DNA from: Caprella mutica
Taxonomy: Eukaryota; Arthropoda; Malacostraca; Amphipoda; Caprellidae
DNA: 64,000 bases
Direction of reading: 5' to 3'
NCBI GenBank assembly: GCA_947561585.1
Contig: CANNZV010000121.1
Location: 662,626 to 726,625, forward strand
Shown: one piece after another, positions 26,925 to 37,804 of the stretch
Layout: each line of letters opens with the position of its first letter
How positions within the stretch are numbered: the first letter of the stretch is position 1
The notes under the pieces: generated by a model
What the model was told of the DNA's origin: nothing
The model's database searches: none
What the model saw: only the letters and a program-made list of their open reading frames with translations
Translations under genes and position numbers: made by a program

Positions 26925-27240
26925 TTAGTTATTTTTATAACTAAATGATTTTGCATGCCTTCTCACTAATGAAATAATTTTGCATGCCTTTTCACTAATA
27001 AAATAATTTTGCATGCCTTTTCACTAATCAAATAATTTTGCATGCCTTTTCAGTAATAAAATAATTTTGCATGCCTTTTCACTAATACAATAATTTTGCA
27101 TGCCTTTTCATTAATAAAATAATTTTGCATACCTATATTCACCAACTAAATAATTTTGCAAGTCTTTTCACCGAGTAGATAATTTCGTGTGCCTTTTCAC
27201 CACCAAAATAATTTTGTATGCCTTTTCACCAACGAAATTT
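26925..27240. repeat. 28-bp minisatellite (AATAATTTTGCATGCCTTTTCACTAATA)
   Basis: About 11 copies; the 3' copies are more divergent. Contains the GCATGC palindrome. Confidence 0.93.
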
Positions 27241-27489
27241 GTTCATATGAAGTCGCGTCGGGGAGACATTATGAAAATCCGAGGCTTAGAGGCCGCACTA
27301 CGAACCACTGAACCCTTATTATTTAACTCCGGAAATATTCTGCAACCAAATGTTGGGAGAATATTAGAGTAAATGCAGCCAAAAATGAAATTGTAACGCT
27401 CTGCATTGAATTCAAATGAGAGGAGAAAGAAGTGGCTCTGACACTGAGTGATTTCTTTCACACACTAACCTTTGGTGAAGAACAATTGT

Positions 27490-27690
27490 GAAGATAACAA
27501 GAAAATACCATTAGTGCCATTGATCAAAAGAATAACAGTAAGAATAACGACTATAACAAGAAAATACCATTAGTGCCATTGATCAAAAGAATAACAGTAA
27601 GAATAAGGACTATAACAAGAAAATACCATTAGTGCTATTGATCACAGGAATAACAAATAGAATGACTACTATAACAAGAAAAACAGCACG
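27490..27690. repeat. ~59-bp direct repeat, three copies
   Basis: AACAAGAAAATACCATTAGTG with ATTGATCAAAAGAATAACAG, three near-identical units and a decayed fourth. Confidence 0.9.
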
Positions 27691-27795
27691 AGACGAATAA
27701 TAACAGTAGCTTCAATAACAAAAATATAGGACAAAACATAAATAAAAACAATAATATTTTTACATATTATTAATGTAATAACTATTAATATAAAA

Positions 27796-28075
27796 ATTGG
27801 AGAATCGTCACTCCAAGAATTCTAGCATGTACATTGTACAATCGTCACCAGGGTCAATTTTATAAAGGAGTACATTTTATAATACATATGGGGAGTAGAA
27901 AAAGTCTGATTAATTTGAAGAATCTATATTTGTAACTTCGATAGCACATTGAAATAATATCTTGAATTCTAAAAAATATAAATAAATATATACCCCAGTA
28001 CTAGCATAATCGTCACCCCAGGAAATCACCAATGTCGAATAACCAACTAAAACTGGACTGGGGTGACGATTTTAC
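27796..28075. repeat. Inverted and direct AATCGTCACC motifs
   Basis: AATCGTCAC occurs at about 27804, 27830 and 28008, and in inverse (CTGGGGTGACGATT) at 28058-28071. The last pair makes a 14-bp stem. Possibly a small inverted-repeat element. Confidence 0.45.
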
Positions 28076-29061
28076 GCGTGATCCTATTATTTTAACATAG
28101 GGGATCTAGGTAATTCAATATAAAATATCACTAGTTTTGAAACTAATATGATTTTTTCTCGAGCCACACTGACTATAGGCTATAATAGAATTTGATAAGA
28201 AAATTATTATCCTCGTCTTGATACAGCTGTTCAAACTAAAAATTCCAATGTGCAGACGAGAATTAGGTTCCTAAATGAAGCATTGAAACTATATAAAGAT
28301 AATAGTAATTAATAGTCTGAAAGGTTAAATTCTCCAAAGAATAGGTTTCCCTTTCGTTTGTTCTGCTAATGACCGCACATTCCGAAACCGTGGATAACAT
28401 TACGAAAACCTCAAGTCACTGATAGAGAGAGGCAGAAAGGACCAAGTTGACAAAGAGAAAGGCATATTACACTAAAATCCTATACTGCTTATATAGCTCC
28501 TGTTCTATCAATATTATTACGACATCAAAAAGCCAATAAGAGGCAATATCTGCAGAACGATTAAGAAGGTCAATGAAAGTATTTGGCCTGAGTTGTAATT
28601 TGAGATTGAGATGATGAAAGGTTTGAAGTAACTCAAGTTGCTATTGACTGTGAAGTAACTGTAGAGAGGCTTTTAGGCAACACTGTTTGCAGATTAAATG
28701 GCTTCACTGTTCAGTCCAAAGAACAGGAAATACGAGCGAGAATTAGCAGAGAGTTCCAGGAATAGTTCAATTTTAAAGATGTTCAGTTAAGTGCTCACAG
28801 ATTTAAAGTAAGAGACAATGAGTTGGATGACGTCACAAATGGGAAAAGAACACAATACAAATATTGAGTCATTGCTTCATAGCATTAAAAGTAGGATTAT
28901 TAGCATTAGAATTTTTCTTAATAAAAATTTATAGCTCAGCGTTTAAACGTCCTTAACGTCTTACTAATGATCGAGTAAGTTGGTCACAGTATCAAGGATG
29001 CACCTCTTTATGTCTTCAGTATCTTGGATACCGCCTGCGCAGTATAGTCAACCGTATCATA
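28076..29061. other. No gene seen
   Basis: AT-rich unique sequence; a pair CAGTATCAAGGATGCACC / CAGTATCTTGGATACC at 29000-29031 resembles the palindromic core of the hairpin subfamily. Confidence 0.55.
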
Positions 29062-29063
29062 TA

Positions 29064-29708
29064 CAGGGTGTCCGACACTTTTGTTGCCAAACTTTAACAT
29101 AAGGTAGCAATCGTCGAAATAAACACTTTATACTCTATGAAGGTATGGTCTAAAATGTTTAGTTAAAGAGTTACAAGGACTTGAATTTGGGTTTAAAAAT
29201 GTTTACAATTAGTAAAAAAACCCGTGACAAGGAAACAAAATTATATTAAGCCCCTAGATTTCTACTTATTGGGACATTTGAAGAGTTTTGTGTATGAAAA
29301 ACCGAACCGAACCCAATTGAACATGATCGGCAGGATTGTCGAAGCCTCCGCAAGGATTCGTGAAACTCCTGGTGTCTTTGCTCGAGTCCGAAAATCATTG
29401 GACAAACGTTTGAACGCCTGCATCGCAACAAATGGGCGGCAGTTTGAACCCATTTGTAAACATGTAACCTAATTTAAGATTATGTTTCTTGTGCTCATAA
29501 TAATTACTGTTAATTTTTTTTTGTTTCTTATCGCAACATTAAAAAAATAATGTACTAATAACAATAAATGGTATAAAATCGATACGTTCCTAATCTTGTA
29601 ACTCTTTAACTCAGCATTTTAGACCATACCTTCATAAAATATAAAGTGTTTATTTCGACGATTGCTACCTTACGTTAAAGTTTGGCAAAAAAAGTGTCGG
29701 ACACCCTG
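29064..29708 (+). mobile_element. Internally deleted Tc1/mariner element with long inverted repeats
   Basis: TA-flanked (29062-29063, 29709-29710), with terminal inverted repeats of about 115 bp that are almost identical. They start CAGGGTGTCCGACACTT and run through GGTAGCAATCGTCGAAATAA. The centre keeps only the C-terminal part of a transposase. The high similarity of the two ends suggests a fairly recent insertion. Confidence 0.92.
29224..29472 (+). pseudogene. C-terminal fragment of a mariner-type transposase
   Basis: An 82-codon open frame. PLDFYLLGHLKSFVYEKP is the conserved block after the last catalytic Asp, followed by IVEASARIRETPGVFARVR and an end QFEPICKHVT, as in intact relatives. 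The N-terminal DNA-binding and first catalytic parts are absent, so the fragment cannot be functional alone. Confidence 0.88.
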
Positions 29709-29871
29709 TATACGAAAGAATCAATTCACTGCCAGCCAGTACCAAGATGCACAAATATTGCATCAATGAAGTTCTTTGCTTTAAATCTGTGGGCACTTCA
29801 TCAAAATAATGTCCATTGAATTTTCCAATGAATAAAACAAGCATAATTTTAACTTTCATATTGTTTATTAC

Positions 29872-30428
29872 CTTCGCAGAATGCGGGAAGGTCTTATTTT
29901 CATCGGACTTTATTTATTTATTTATCATCTTGTTATTCGCTTAACTGAAAAAGTGTTCAACCAAATTGCCTTAAATTTGGTGAAGCGATTGGTCCATGTC
30001 CAGTGGGAGTGACCCAGTCAAAGTTCAAGGTCATGGTCATTTATAACTCAAAAAGTATTGAACCGTATTGCATGAATCTTGATGGGACATTGGTCAATGT
30101 ACAGGAACCATTTTATTAGATTTTGGGAGCGATCGGGTCAAAAGTCAAAGATCAAGGTCAAGGCCATTTGTAATTCAATAACTCCAAAAGTGTTCAACTA
30201 AATTGTCTGAATTTTGTTAGGACGATTGCGCAATGTCCAGGAACGATCTGGTAAAATTTTGGAAGTGATCCGGTTAAAGGTCAAGGTCATTTATAACTCG
30301 ATTACTCAAAAAGTATTGTACCATATTGCATGACACTTGGTGGGACGATAAGTTATTATCCAGTTAGCAGTTTCTAGAATTTTGGGAGAGAACGGGTTGA
30401 ACCGGAGGCGAAGGTATGCGCTCTACCG
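29872..30428 (+). repeat. Dispersed AGGTCA-rich repeat, copy C (forward, longest)
   Basis: Starts ACCTTCGCAGAATGCGGGAAGG and ends GGCGAAGGTATGCGCTCTACC. Internally it has about four imperfect copies of a unit of roughly 110-130 bp carrying GTCAAGGTCAAGGTCATTT-like strings and AACTCAAAAAGTATTGAACC. No coding capacity. Confidence 0.88.
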
Positions 30429-30714
30429 AGTGCACACAATCCAGTTTGTAATATTTTCAACAAAACTAAACTAACGAATGAAGAAATTCTATACTGGAGG
30501 TAAATACTCCAGGACATGAAAGGAAAAGAATATAGAATAATGGTTTCAAGAGGTACGTATTCCATCACTAAAGGTAATTACACTTGAATGCCAGTGACTT
30601 ATTACGTAACTAAAGCCCCTGCCTCTTTTATTGGAAAACTTTAGAAATTTAATGATGTTAGATTGAGGGGCCGAGATATTGAGGAATGTGATGAGTTGAG
30701 GCGGTAATGAGGTG

Positions 30715-31130
30715 TGAGGTGTATATGAGAGGTGTAGAGGTGGTATGGGAGGTGTAAATGTGTATATGAGAGGTGTAGAGGTGGTATGGGAGGTGTATAT
30801 GAGAGGTGTAGAGGTGGTATGGGAGGTGTAAAGATGTATATGAGAGGTGTAGAGGTGTATATGAGAGGTGTAGAGGTGGTATGGGAGGTGTAAAGGTGTA
30901 TATGAGAGGTGTAGAGGTGTATATGAGAGGTGTAGAGGTGGTATGGGAGGTGTAAAGGTGTATATGAGAGGTGTAGAGGTGTATATGAGAGGTGTAGAGG
31001 TGGTATGGGAGGTGTAAAGGTGTATATGAGAGGTGTAGAGGTGGTATGAGAGGTGTAAAGGTGTATATGAGAGGTGTAGAAGTGGTGATGAGTGGTGTAG
31101 TGGTGGTATGAGAGGTGTAGGTGTGTATAT
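30715..31130. repeat. 21-bp minisatellite (GAGGTGTAGAGGTGTATATGA) next to gap
   Basis: Two alternating subunits (GTATATGAGAGGTGTAGAG and GGTATGGGAGGTGTAAAG) form a higher-order pattern. Long minus-strand Thr/Ser/Pro/His frames over it are artefacts. Confidence 0.93.
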
Positions 31131-31210
31131 TTTGACGGGACAACCTCCCCCACCCCGTGCAAAATACACCCGACCAAAAAAAACGTGCAATAAACTCCTC
31201 AGTCAAATAC

Positions 31211-32157
31211 NNNNNNNNNNNNNNNNNNNNNNNNNNNNNNNNNNNNNNNNNNNNNNNNNNNNNNNNNNNNNNNNNNNNNNNNNNNNNNNNNNNNNNNNNN
31301 NNNNNNNNNNNNNNNNNNNNNNNNNNNNNNNNNNNNNNNNNNNNNNNNNNNNNNNNNNNNNNNNNNNNNNNNNNNNNNNNNNNNNNNNNNNNNNNNNNNN
31401 NNNNNNNNNNNNNNNNNNNNNNNNNNNNNNNNNNNNNNNNNNNNNNNNNNNNNNNNNNNNNNNNNNNNNNNNNNNNNNNNNNNNNNNNNNNNNNNNNNNN
31501 NNNNNNNNNNNNNNNNNNNNNNNNNNNNNNNNNNNNNNNNNNNNNNNNNNNNNNNNNNNNNNNNNNNNNNNNNNNNNNNNNNNNNNNNNNNNNNNNNNNN
31601 NNNNNNNNNNNNNNNNNNNNNNNNNNNNNNNNNNNNNNNNNNNNNNNNNNNNNNNNNNNNNNNNNNNNNNNNNNNNNNNNNNNNNNNNNNNNNNNNNNNN
31701 NNNNNNNNNNNNNNNNNNNNNNNNNNNNNNNNNNNNNNNNNNNNNNNNNNNNNNNNNNNNNNNNNNNNNNNNNNNNNNNNNNNNNNNNNNNNNNNNNNNN
31801 NNNNNNNNNNNNNNNNNNNNNNNNNNNNNNNNNNNNNNNNNNNNNNNNNNNNNNNNNNNNNNNNNNNNNNNNNNNNNNNNNNNNNNNNNNNNNNNNNNNN
31901 NNNNNNNNNNNNNNNNNNNNNNNNNNNNNNNNNNNNNNNNNNNNNNNNNNNNNNNNNNNNNNNNNNNNNNNNNNNNNNNNNNNNNNNNNNNNNNNNNNNN
32001 NNNNNNNNNNNNNNNNNNNNNNNNNNNNNNNNNNNNNNNNNNNNNNNNNNNNNNNNNNNNNNNNNNNNNNNNNNNNNNNNNNNNNNNNNNNNNNNNNNNN
32101 NNNNNNNNNNNNNNNNNNNNNNNNNNNNNNNNNNNNNNNNNNNNNNNNNNNNNNNNN
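31211..32157. other. Assembly gap (947 N)
   Basis: Unresolved sequence between the 21-bp minisatellite and a G/C-run region, both of which would impede assembly. Any open frame crossing it is meaningless. Confidence 1.
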
Positions 32158-32578
32158 GTCATGAGCCCCCCCGGTCACGAGTCCCCCTGTTTTTAAATCC
32201 TTATTTTCATATATTATTTAATCCTTATTGACACTTTTGCAGTTCATTACTGATTAGACATAAAATATATGTATATCGGGGGGCGTGCCGCCCCCCGAAC
32301 CCCCCTGCCAGGTCTTTAAACAATCATGAAGTGTGCAGTACAACAAACTAGCGGATACAACAAACTACATTACCAACTCTCAGTTATTTCTATCTAAGTA
32401 GTTCTTCATTTGTTTAACTAGGTAAATAAGGATTAAAAAAACATGGAAGGGGGGGGGGGGCTCGTGACCGGGGGGGCTTATGACCTAGGGGGGCTTATGA
32501 CCGGGGGGGGCTCGTGACCGGGGGGGCTCATGACAGGGGGGGCTCTTGACCGGGGGGGCTCTTGACCGTACCCCGAGA
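32158..32578. repeat. G/C-run repeats after the gap
   Basis: GTCATGAGCCCCCCCGGTCACGAG at 32158 is inverted relative to about eight units of GGGGGGGCTCATGACCG at 32455-32570, with a 10-G run at 32451. Runs of seven or more G are candidates for quadruplex formation. Confidence 0.85.
32309..32370. repeat. Dispersed repeat, copy 2 (inverse of 15317-15374)
   Basis: Shares CTAGCGGATACAACAAACTACAT and CAGGTCTTTAAACAAT with the inverse of the first copy. It joins directly onto the G/C-run region next to the assembly gap. Confidence 0.6.
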
Positions 32579-33956
32579 GGGAGAATACTAGAGTAGCTAG
32601 GTTGATAGGTTTTTTAGGTAGCGAATGTGGTACCTTGTTTAGTAGATAGGTACCTAAGTAATTAACTAAGCAACTAGATACTAAAATAGGTATATAATAA
32701 GGATGGTAGGTACTGAGATTATAAGATATTGTAGGTGAAGGTCCCTGAAGCCTGACGGTAAACTCCATATTTACTATCTAGTATCTACTAATGTAGGTAC
32801 TTACAAGTCGATGCACAGCAACAAACATCTCCACTTCCGCAGTCGCCACCCGTTTCTACCTGCACATCACCACTCTTTTCAATCCTAGTTAGATAATTTG
32901 AATAACTCATATGTTCAATTTCAATAGCTTATTCAATGTATAGTTTACAGTTGTCTACGATATGTGTATGGGTAAATTCAGTTTTATAACTCTGTAGTCA
33001 AACACTTGAATAACACAAACTTTTTCTGACACAAAGTGAAAAAACCTACAGCACTGGTTATCATTTTATATTATGGTATATCAATCATCTATGGCTAAAA
33101 CTCACAATATGGAGACAAAAATAATTCTAGTTACTTCAGTTATTGAATGTTAAAAGTTTATATTGCATCAATATTATTGAAAAGGACTTGTAATTAAAAT
33201 AATTACAATAATTGAATATGGTTGTAGAACGATATGTAATGTGATTGCAAAACTGAATTAGTCTTAAATAGACACATCGCACACACTGGACACATGCGTA
33301 AAAGCTACCAATTTACATATGCTTATTTATGAAAATTACTCTATATATTACATGGAATTATGAACTAAAAGGATATAAAAAATGACATATAAATAGTTTA
33401 AACGGTGATTAGTTTTGAATTTAGAATATGTTTAAGGTTCGTTCTAGAGAGATCTTTATTCTAAAATATTCGGTGGTTAATTTGAATATTAGAAATTGAT
33501 CCATTATACTGAAATGATGAATATGATTTGATTAAATTATACAGATTTATTTAGACAATTTATGACAACTAATTCTATACATTAAACACTTATTTAACTA
33601 CCGTTTACCGAATATGAAGAATTTATTTTTGAGAAATATTGATTGATGTTAGGTTGTAATATATATGCATATGCATGAGAGACATATATGAGAAATAATA
33701 AATTAGACTTTGTTAACGATATTGAGATTTTAAATACAATTTACATAGAAAGAATGCAGACTTTTAATCGTTATTATTATTTACAGTTAGTTAATTTATT
33801 GATTATAGTATAAACTATAAGGTTATGATTATAATGAGAATTCCTAATTGAGCAAGTGATCATACATCACTTCATATGTTATAAAAATTTAATCGATTTA
33901 TTACAGGTAAATAATAGTTGACTATAAATATAGATTTTTTAAATAGAATTATATAT
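32579..33956. other. No gene seen
   Basis: AT-rich unique sequence between the G-run region and the piggyBac-like element. No supported ORF. Confidence 0.6.
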
Positions 33957-33960
33957 TCAA

Positions 33961-34250
33961 CACGTTGACCGCGATTGCTGATCCAGCATGTTTGCTTTAC
34001 TGGCGATAGGTTTAAACATGTATTACATTAATTCCGATTATAGTTATAAATAAACGTATTTTTCATGATCTATATTCATTTTAGTTATTTACCTTCTTGT
34101 CACAGTACACCATTCCTTAAAATTTCTAATATGAACTGATAAACATCAAATTAAAGATACTATAAATTTTGTGCGTGTACCATATATGTGCACATTGCCG
34201 GTTGGGAAAGTTCTCCGTGTACATATATGGTACACATCGCGGTCAACGTG
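33961..34250. mobile_element. piggyBac-like short element (CACGTTGACCGCGAT ends)
   Basis: Ends CACGTTGACCGCGAT in inverted orientation, 290 bp in all. The right side is followed by TTAA; the left is preceded by TCAA, one change from TTAA. A second inverted pair (GTACCATATATGTGCACA / GTGTACATATATGGTACA) lies near the right end. No coding capacity. Confidence 0.7.
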
Positions 34251-35189
34251 TTAAGTTAACTATTCAACTGATTCTTCAATTTTTAAATATATTGATATTG
34301 TTAAATCAGCCAATCATTGTTTCAACCTTGTCATGAGAGATCTAGAAGATTACATATATAAAATGTAACAGAAAATTTTATTTATTTTTGTTATTAATTC
34401 AAAAAAGAAATGTAATTCTACAAATAAAGAATATCATCAATAAACACTCCCCAAATTACACTTTAGTAACATTGTTGTATATAGGCACAGTAAATATTTC
34501 TCTATTCCATTCAGAGCGAAAATGCAGAGTGTAAGATGGTGCTGCAATTCTTCCAATATGGCGAATTCTATGAGTCTCAGAGGTAACGTAAAACACATAA
34601 CTTACCACTTCTAACTTCACCTAAAAACTTTTCTTTCAATACAGTCAGTGCTGAAGATATTCATTCAAACACTCTTTAACTGTCTTTTGTTAATATTTTA
34701 ATGTAAGATAGACATTTTTCTATCAACTGTAGCTTCTACACATTACGAAGCTAGGTAAGGTTTAGAAGTTTCTTTCCTTATGTTCATTCAAATCCACGGA
34801 TTTCCTCTTATCTATAGTTTACAAAAAGCGTATAATTCCGTAATTCGTTTGATTTCATATATTAACGATTAATTTAGTTTGTGAAGTTGTAAGAAAACAT
34901 TATACAAAATAAAACCTAGCTACCTAACCGTTTCCTAAACATGAAGTATTTCAGCAGAACATACTGCAGAAAAATTGTTTTCTAGGTTACCTTAATCCTT
35001 ATCAGAGAGCTTTTAGTTATTAATCATTGATCATCATTTTATATTATTGAATTGAAATCATTTATCATTCTAATAGTACATTTTATTATGAATACTCGCC
35101 ATCATTTATGGATAAAATAGTACTTATATAATGAACTATGTATCAGTTTAATAGACATTCAATACACTCAATGGTATACAACCCTTAGA

Positions 35190-35334
35190 ATAATAATTTG
35201 ATTCAAATAAGCTCCATTCAACCAGGCGGCTTATATTGCCATTGACAACGTAAGCAAAACATGTTTTGCTCTTGTATCGACATAAAAAAATGTTTCTTTG
35301 AATAGCTTAAAAAGTGTTTTGAATCAAATTATCA
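35190..35334. repeat. Inverted repeat pair, possible short element
   Basis: ATAATTTGATTCAAA at 35193 is repeated in inverse at about 35319-35333, 145 bp apart overall. This could be a very short inverted-repeat element or chance in AT-rich DNA. Confidence 0.3.
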
Positions 35335-35429
35335 CTTTCATCGCTGTGAAAAAGCTATATATGTTATTGAATTAGAGTTAAAATATTCTTTCTATTTTAC
35401 AAATAGAGTTTCATTGGTCAATAGTCCTA

Positions 35430-35865
35430 CCACACTTCTGTTAAGTAAATAGTCTTTCCACTCTGCTATTAATCCAGTTAATAGTCTTGCCACTCTCCTG
35501 CTAATTCATTTAATAGTCTTGACACCCTCCTACTAATACTAGTAATCCAGTTAATAGTCTTGCCAACCTCCTACCAATCCAGTTAATAGTCTTGCCATCC
35601 TCCTACTAATTCATTTAATAGTCTTACCATCCTCCTACTAATTCATTTAATAGTCTTGCCACCCTCCTACTAATTCATTTAATAGTCTTGCCACCCTCCT
35701 ACTAATCCTAGTAATCCAGTTAATAGTCTTGCCATCCTCCTACTAATTCATTTAATAGTCTTGCCACTCTCCTATTAATCCAGTTAATAGTCTTGCCACT
35801 CTCCTATTAATCCAGGATATAGTGTTGCCACTCTCCCGCTAATCCGGTTAATAGTGTTGCCACTT
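35430..35865. repeat. 32-bp minisatellite (AATTCATTTAATAGTCTTGCCACCCTCCTACT-type)
   Basis: About 13 diverged copies, with AATTCATTTAATAG and AATCCAGTTAATAG alternating as subtypes. Confidence 0.92.
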
Positions 35866-36514
35866 TATCCATTTCTCCTAAAAGCAAAACGTATGGCCCA
35901 GCTAACAAATTGCTACCATTTGGGCAATATTGTTTCGTTATTACCGAATCATTTTTCGTGGCCAATGATACTGCAGGCATGTTAAGGTCATGGCGAAATA
36001 TAGTTGCGATACGTCAATATGGTGGAAATGGAAGAGGCTTTTCAACTCGAAAGCAACGCACTTACCATTTTAACATGCGCACCATAGCTCTAGAAACACC
36101 AGCTGATTGTTGTTAATGTTGACAACATGTTGTTGGGTGGATAATCTTAAATTATCGAAACAGATTCACTAATATTTTCCTTGTTTTTGAACATGTCACA
36201 ATTATTTAAGTGACGTGAATAAAGATTAGTTGTTTCAAATATTATAAATGGTTATTCTTTAATTAAGTACCAAAACCCCTCACCTAACCGCACAGCTTTT
36301 TTAAAACTACAATCAATTTTTATTTCCACAGACTCATTATTCATGGTTTCCTTACCAGAAACAGAAGAGTGGCAACTTAAAAACTTGAAACAAATAGCGA
36401 CGCCATTCTTGGGAACAGGATTCATCGGCACCATACGTTTAGAAGTTTTTACCTGTGAGCATCGGTAGCTTATTTGAAAAATGAATCCTCAATGAGAAAT
36501 ATATCTATTTTTAG

Positions 36515-36842
36515 CCCTTTTTGCCATAACGTGACATATGTGTCCCCTTAAAATGATGTACTTTGGGAGAGTTTTTTTTTGAGATATTTTCGTTTAACGA
36601 TCGGTTAAATACATGTGTACTCTTTCTTACATTAGAGCACATGTATGCGCTTACATTAGTTAAGCACAATTGGGTTATTTTTTAAATATAAAAGAAGTCC
36701 TTTTTTTATTGTTACCTTCGAAAATTGCGGAAGATAATGTTTTAGGTTGCATCTATTGTAAGATGCTTCCTTCACCTACTATTAAAGAATAACTTGAACA
36801 ATTCTTATTTTTTCTCGTTAAATCAATTTAGGGCATAAAGGG
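36515..36842. mobile_element. piggyBac-like short element (CCCTTT ends)
   Basis: Ends CCCTTTTTGCCATAACG and, inverted, CCCTTTATGCCCTAAA; the right flank is TTAA (36843-36846) and the left flank TTAG. Shares blocks with 53721-53945. It contains a fragment of the AGGTCA-rich dispersed repeat at about 36712-36770, probably a later nested insertion. Confidence 0.75.
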
Positions 36843-36847
36843 TTAAA

Positions 36848-36970
36848 ATAAAGAGTCTATCTCTAAGAAAGATACAGTCTCTATCTCTAAGAAGAATTGT
36901 GTCTCTATCTCTAAGAGAAAGTGTGTCTCTATTTCTAAGACAAAGGGTCTCTCTATCTCAAAGAGACAGT
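36848..36970. repeat. ~25-bp direct repeat (CTATCTCTAAGA)
   Basis: Five irregular units of GTCTCTATCTCTAAGAGAAA. Confidence 0.85.
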
Positions 36971-37747
36971 ACCTACCTCCGTAAGATGTTTCTCACATGT
37001 AATAGCCATCTCTTCCCCTCTGTAAGAATATCTCACGAAGTTTGTGACAGTGTCATTTTCTCTTCAGTTCCTTATTACTACACTCTGGAAATGTATATTT
37101 AGTGCCCACAGACTTATCTCGCATAACTCAGGGCCATTTTTCTACTCTCTTTCCGGCTTGAAATATCTTCCTCTGCCTTTCGTGACTCCCTCAAGGGTAG
37201 AATGTGTAATAACTGGAATAAAATTTGAGTGATTTTGTTAGGTAATTTTAGTGATGTCTTCTGTTTTTTGACAATGTAGCGCAGTTACTAATATGGTAAA
37301 CAGGGGACTAACGGGGGTATGAACGTAAAACTAATGGAATGAAGAATTACACATTTTCAGGATTTAATTACAAAAGGCACTCTTGTTTATTTAAAGGCGT
37401 GGCTGATGAAGTGTTAGTGTTTACTAAAGTGCGGATATTGAGCTTAAAGATGTCTGAAAACTGCGTTCAGCTTTCAATTTAGCATAGAATTTTGGTTATA
37501 TTTCTTATTATACTTTAGGAAAGGTTCACACAGATAACTTTTAATGCAAGTTGAAGATTTTCCAGATAAATTCGATAAACATTATCGTTTATACCTTTGA
37601 ATTTTTTTTGGATTTAGCTGACTTTTTCAATCTCAATCCAGTTCGTGGAAATTGTTATATTGTTTTTTTGAGCATAATCATCTTTCTGGAATCAGAAAGC
37701 ATATCGAAGGTCATGCTTGCAAAGCATTATTTCGTAGTTCACAGCTC

Positions 37748-37804
37748 AGCTCTTCTGATATTAGAATTCCTGCGGAACTCTCTGAAATATCCTCTTAAAT
37801 TGGT
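37748..37804 (+). repeat. 57-bp block, second copy (inverse of 1-57)
   Basis: Lies inside a 104-codon open frame (37551-37865) without recognisable domains. The exact match suggests a recently moved or duplicated sequence whose body extends to the right of 37804. Confidence 0.95.

Noticed and set aside
30546..32196. Several long frames near and across the gap
   Set aside because: They read a 21-bp minisatellite or the run of N.
32478..32768. Minus-strand frame with Pro-rich end
   Set aside because: Its C-terminal part is the G-run repeat; no domain in the rest.
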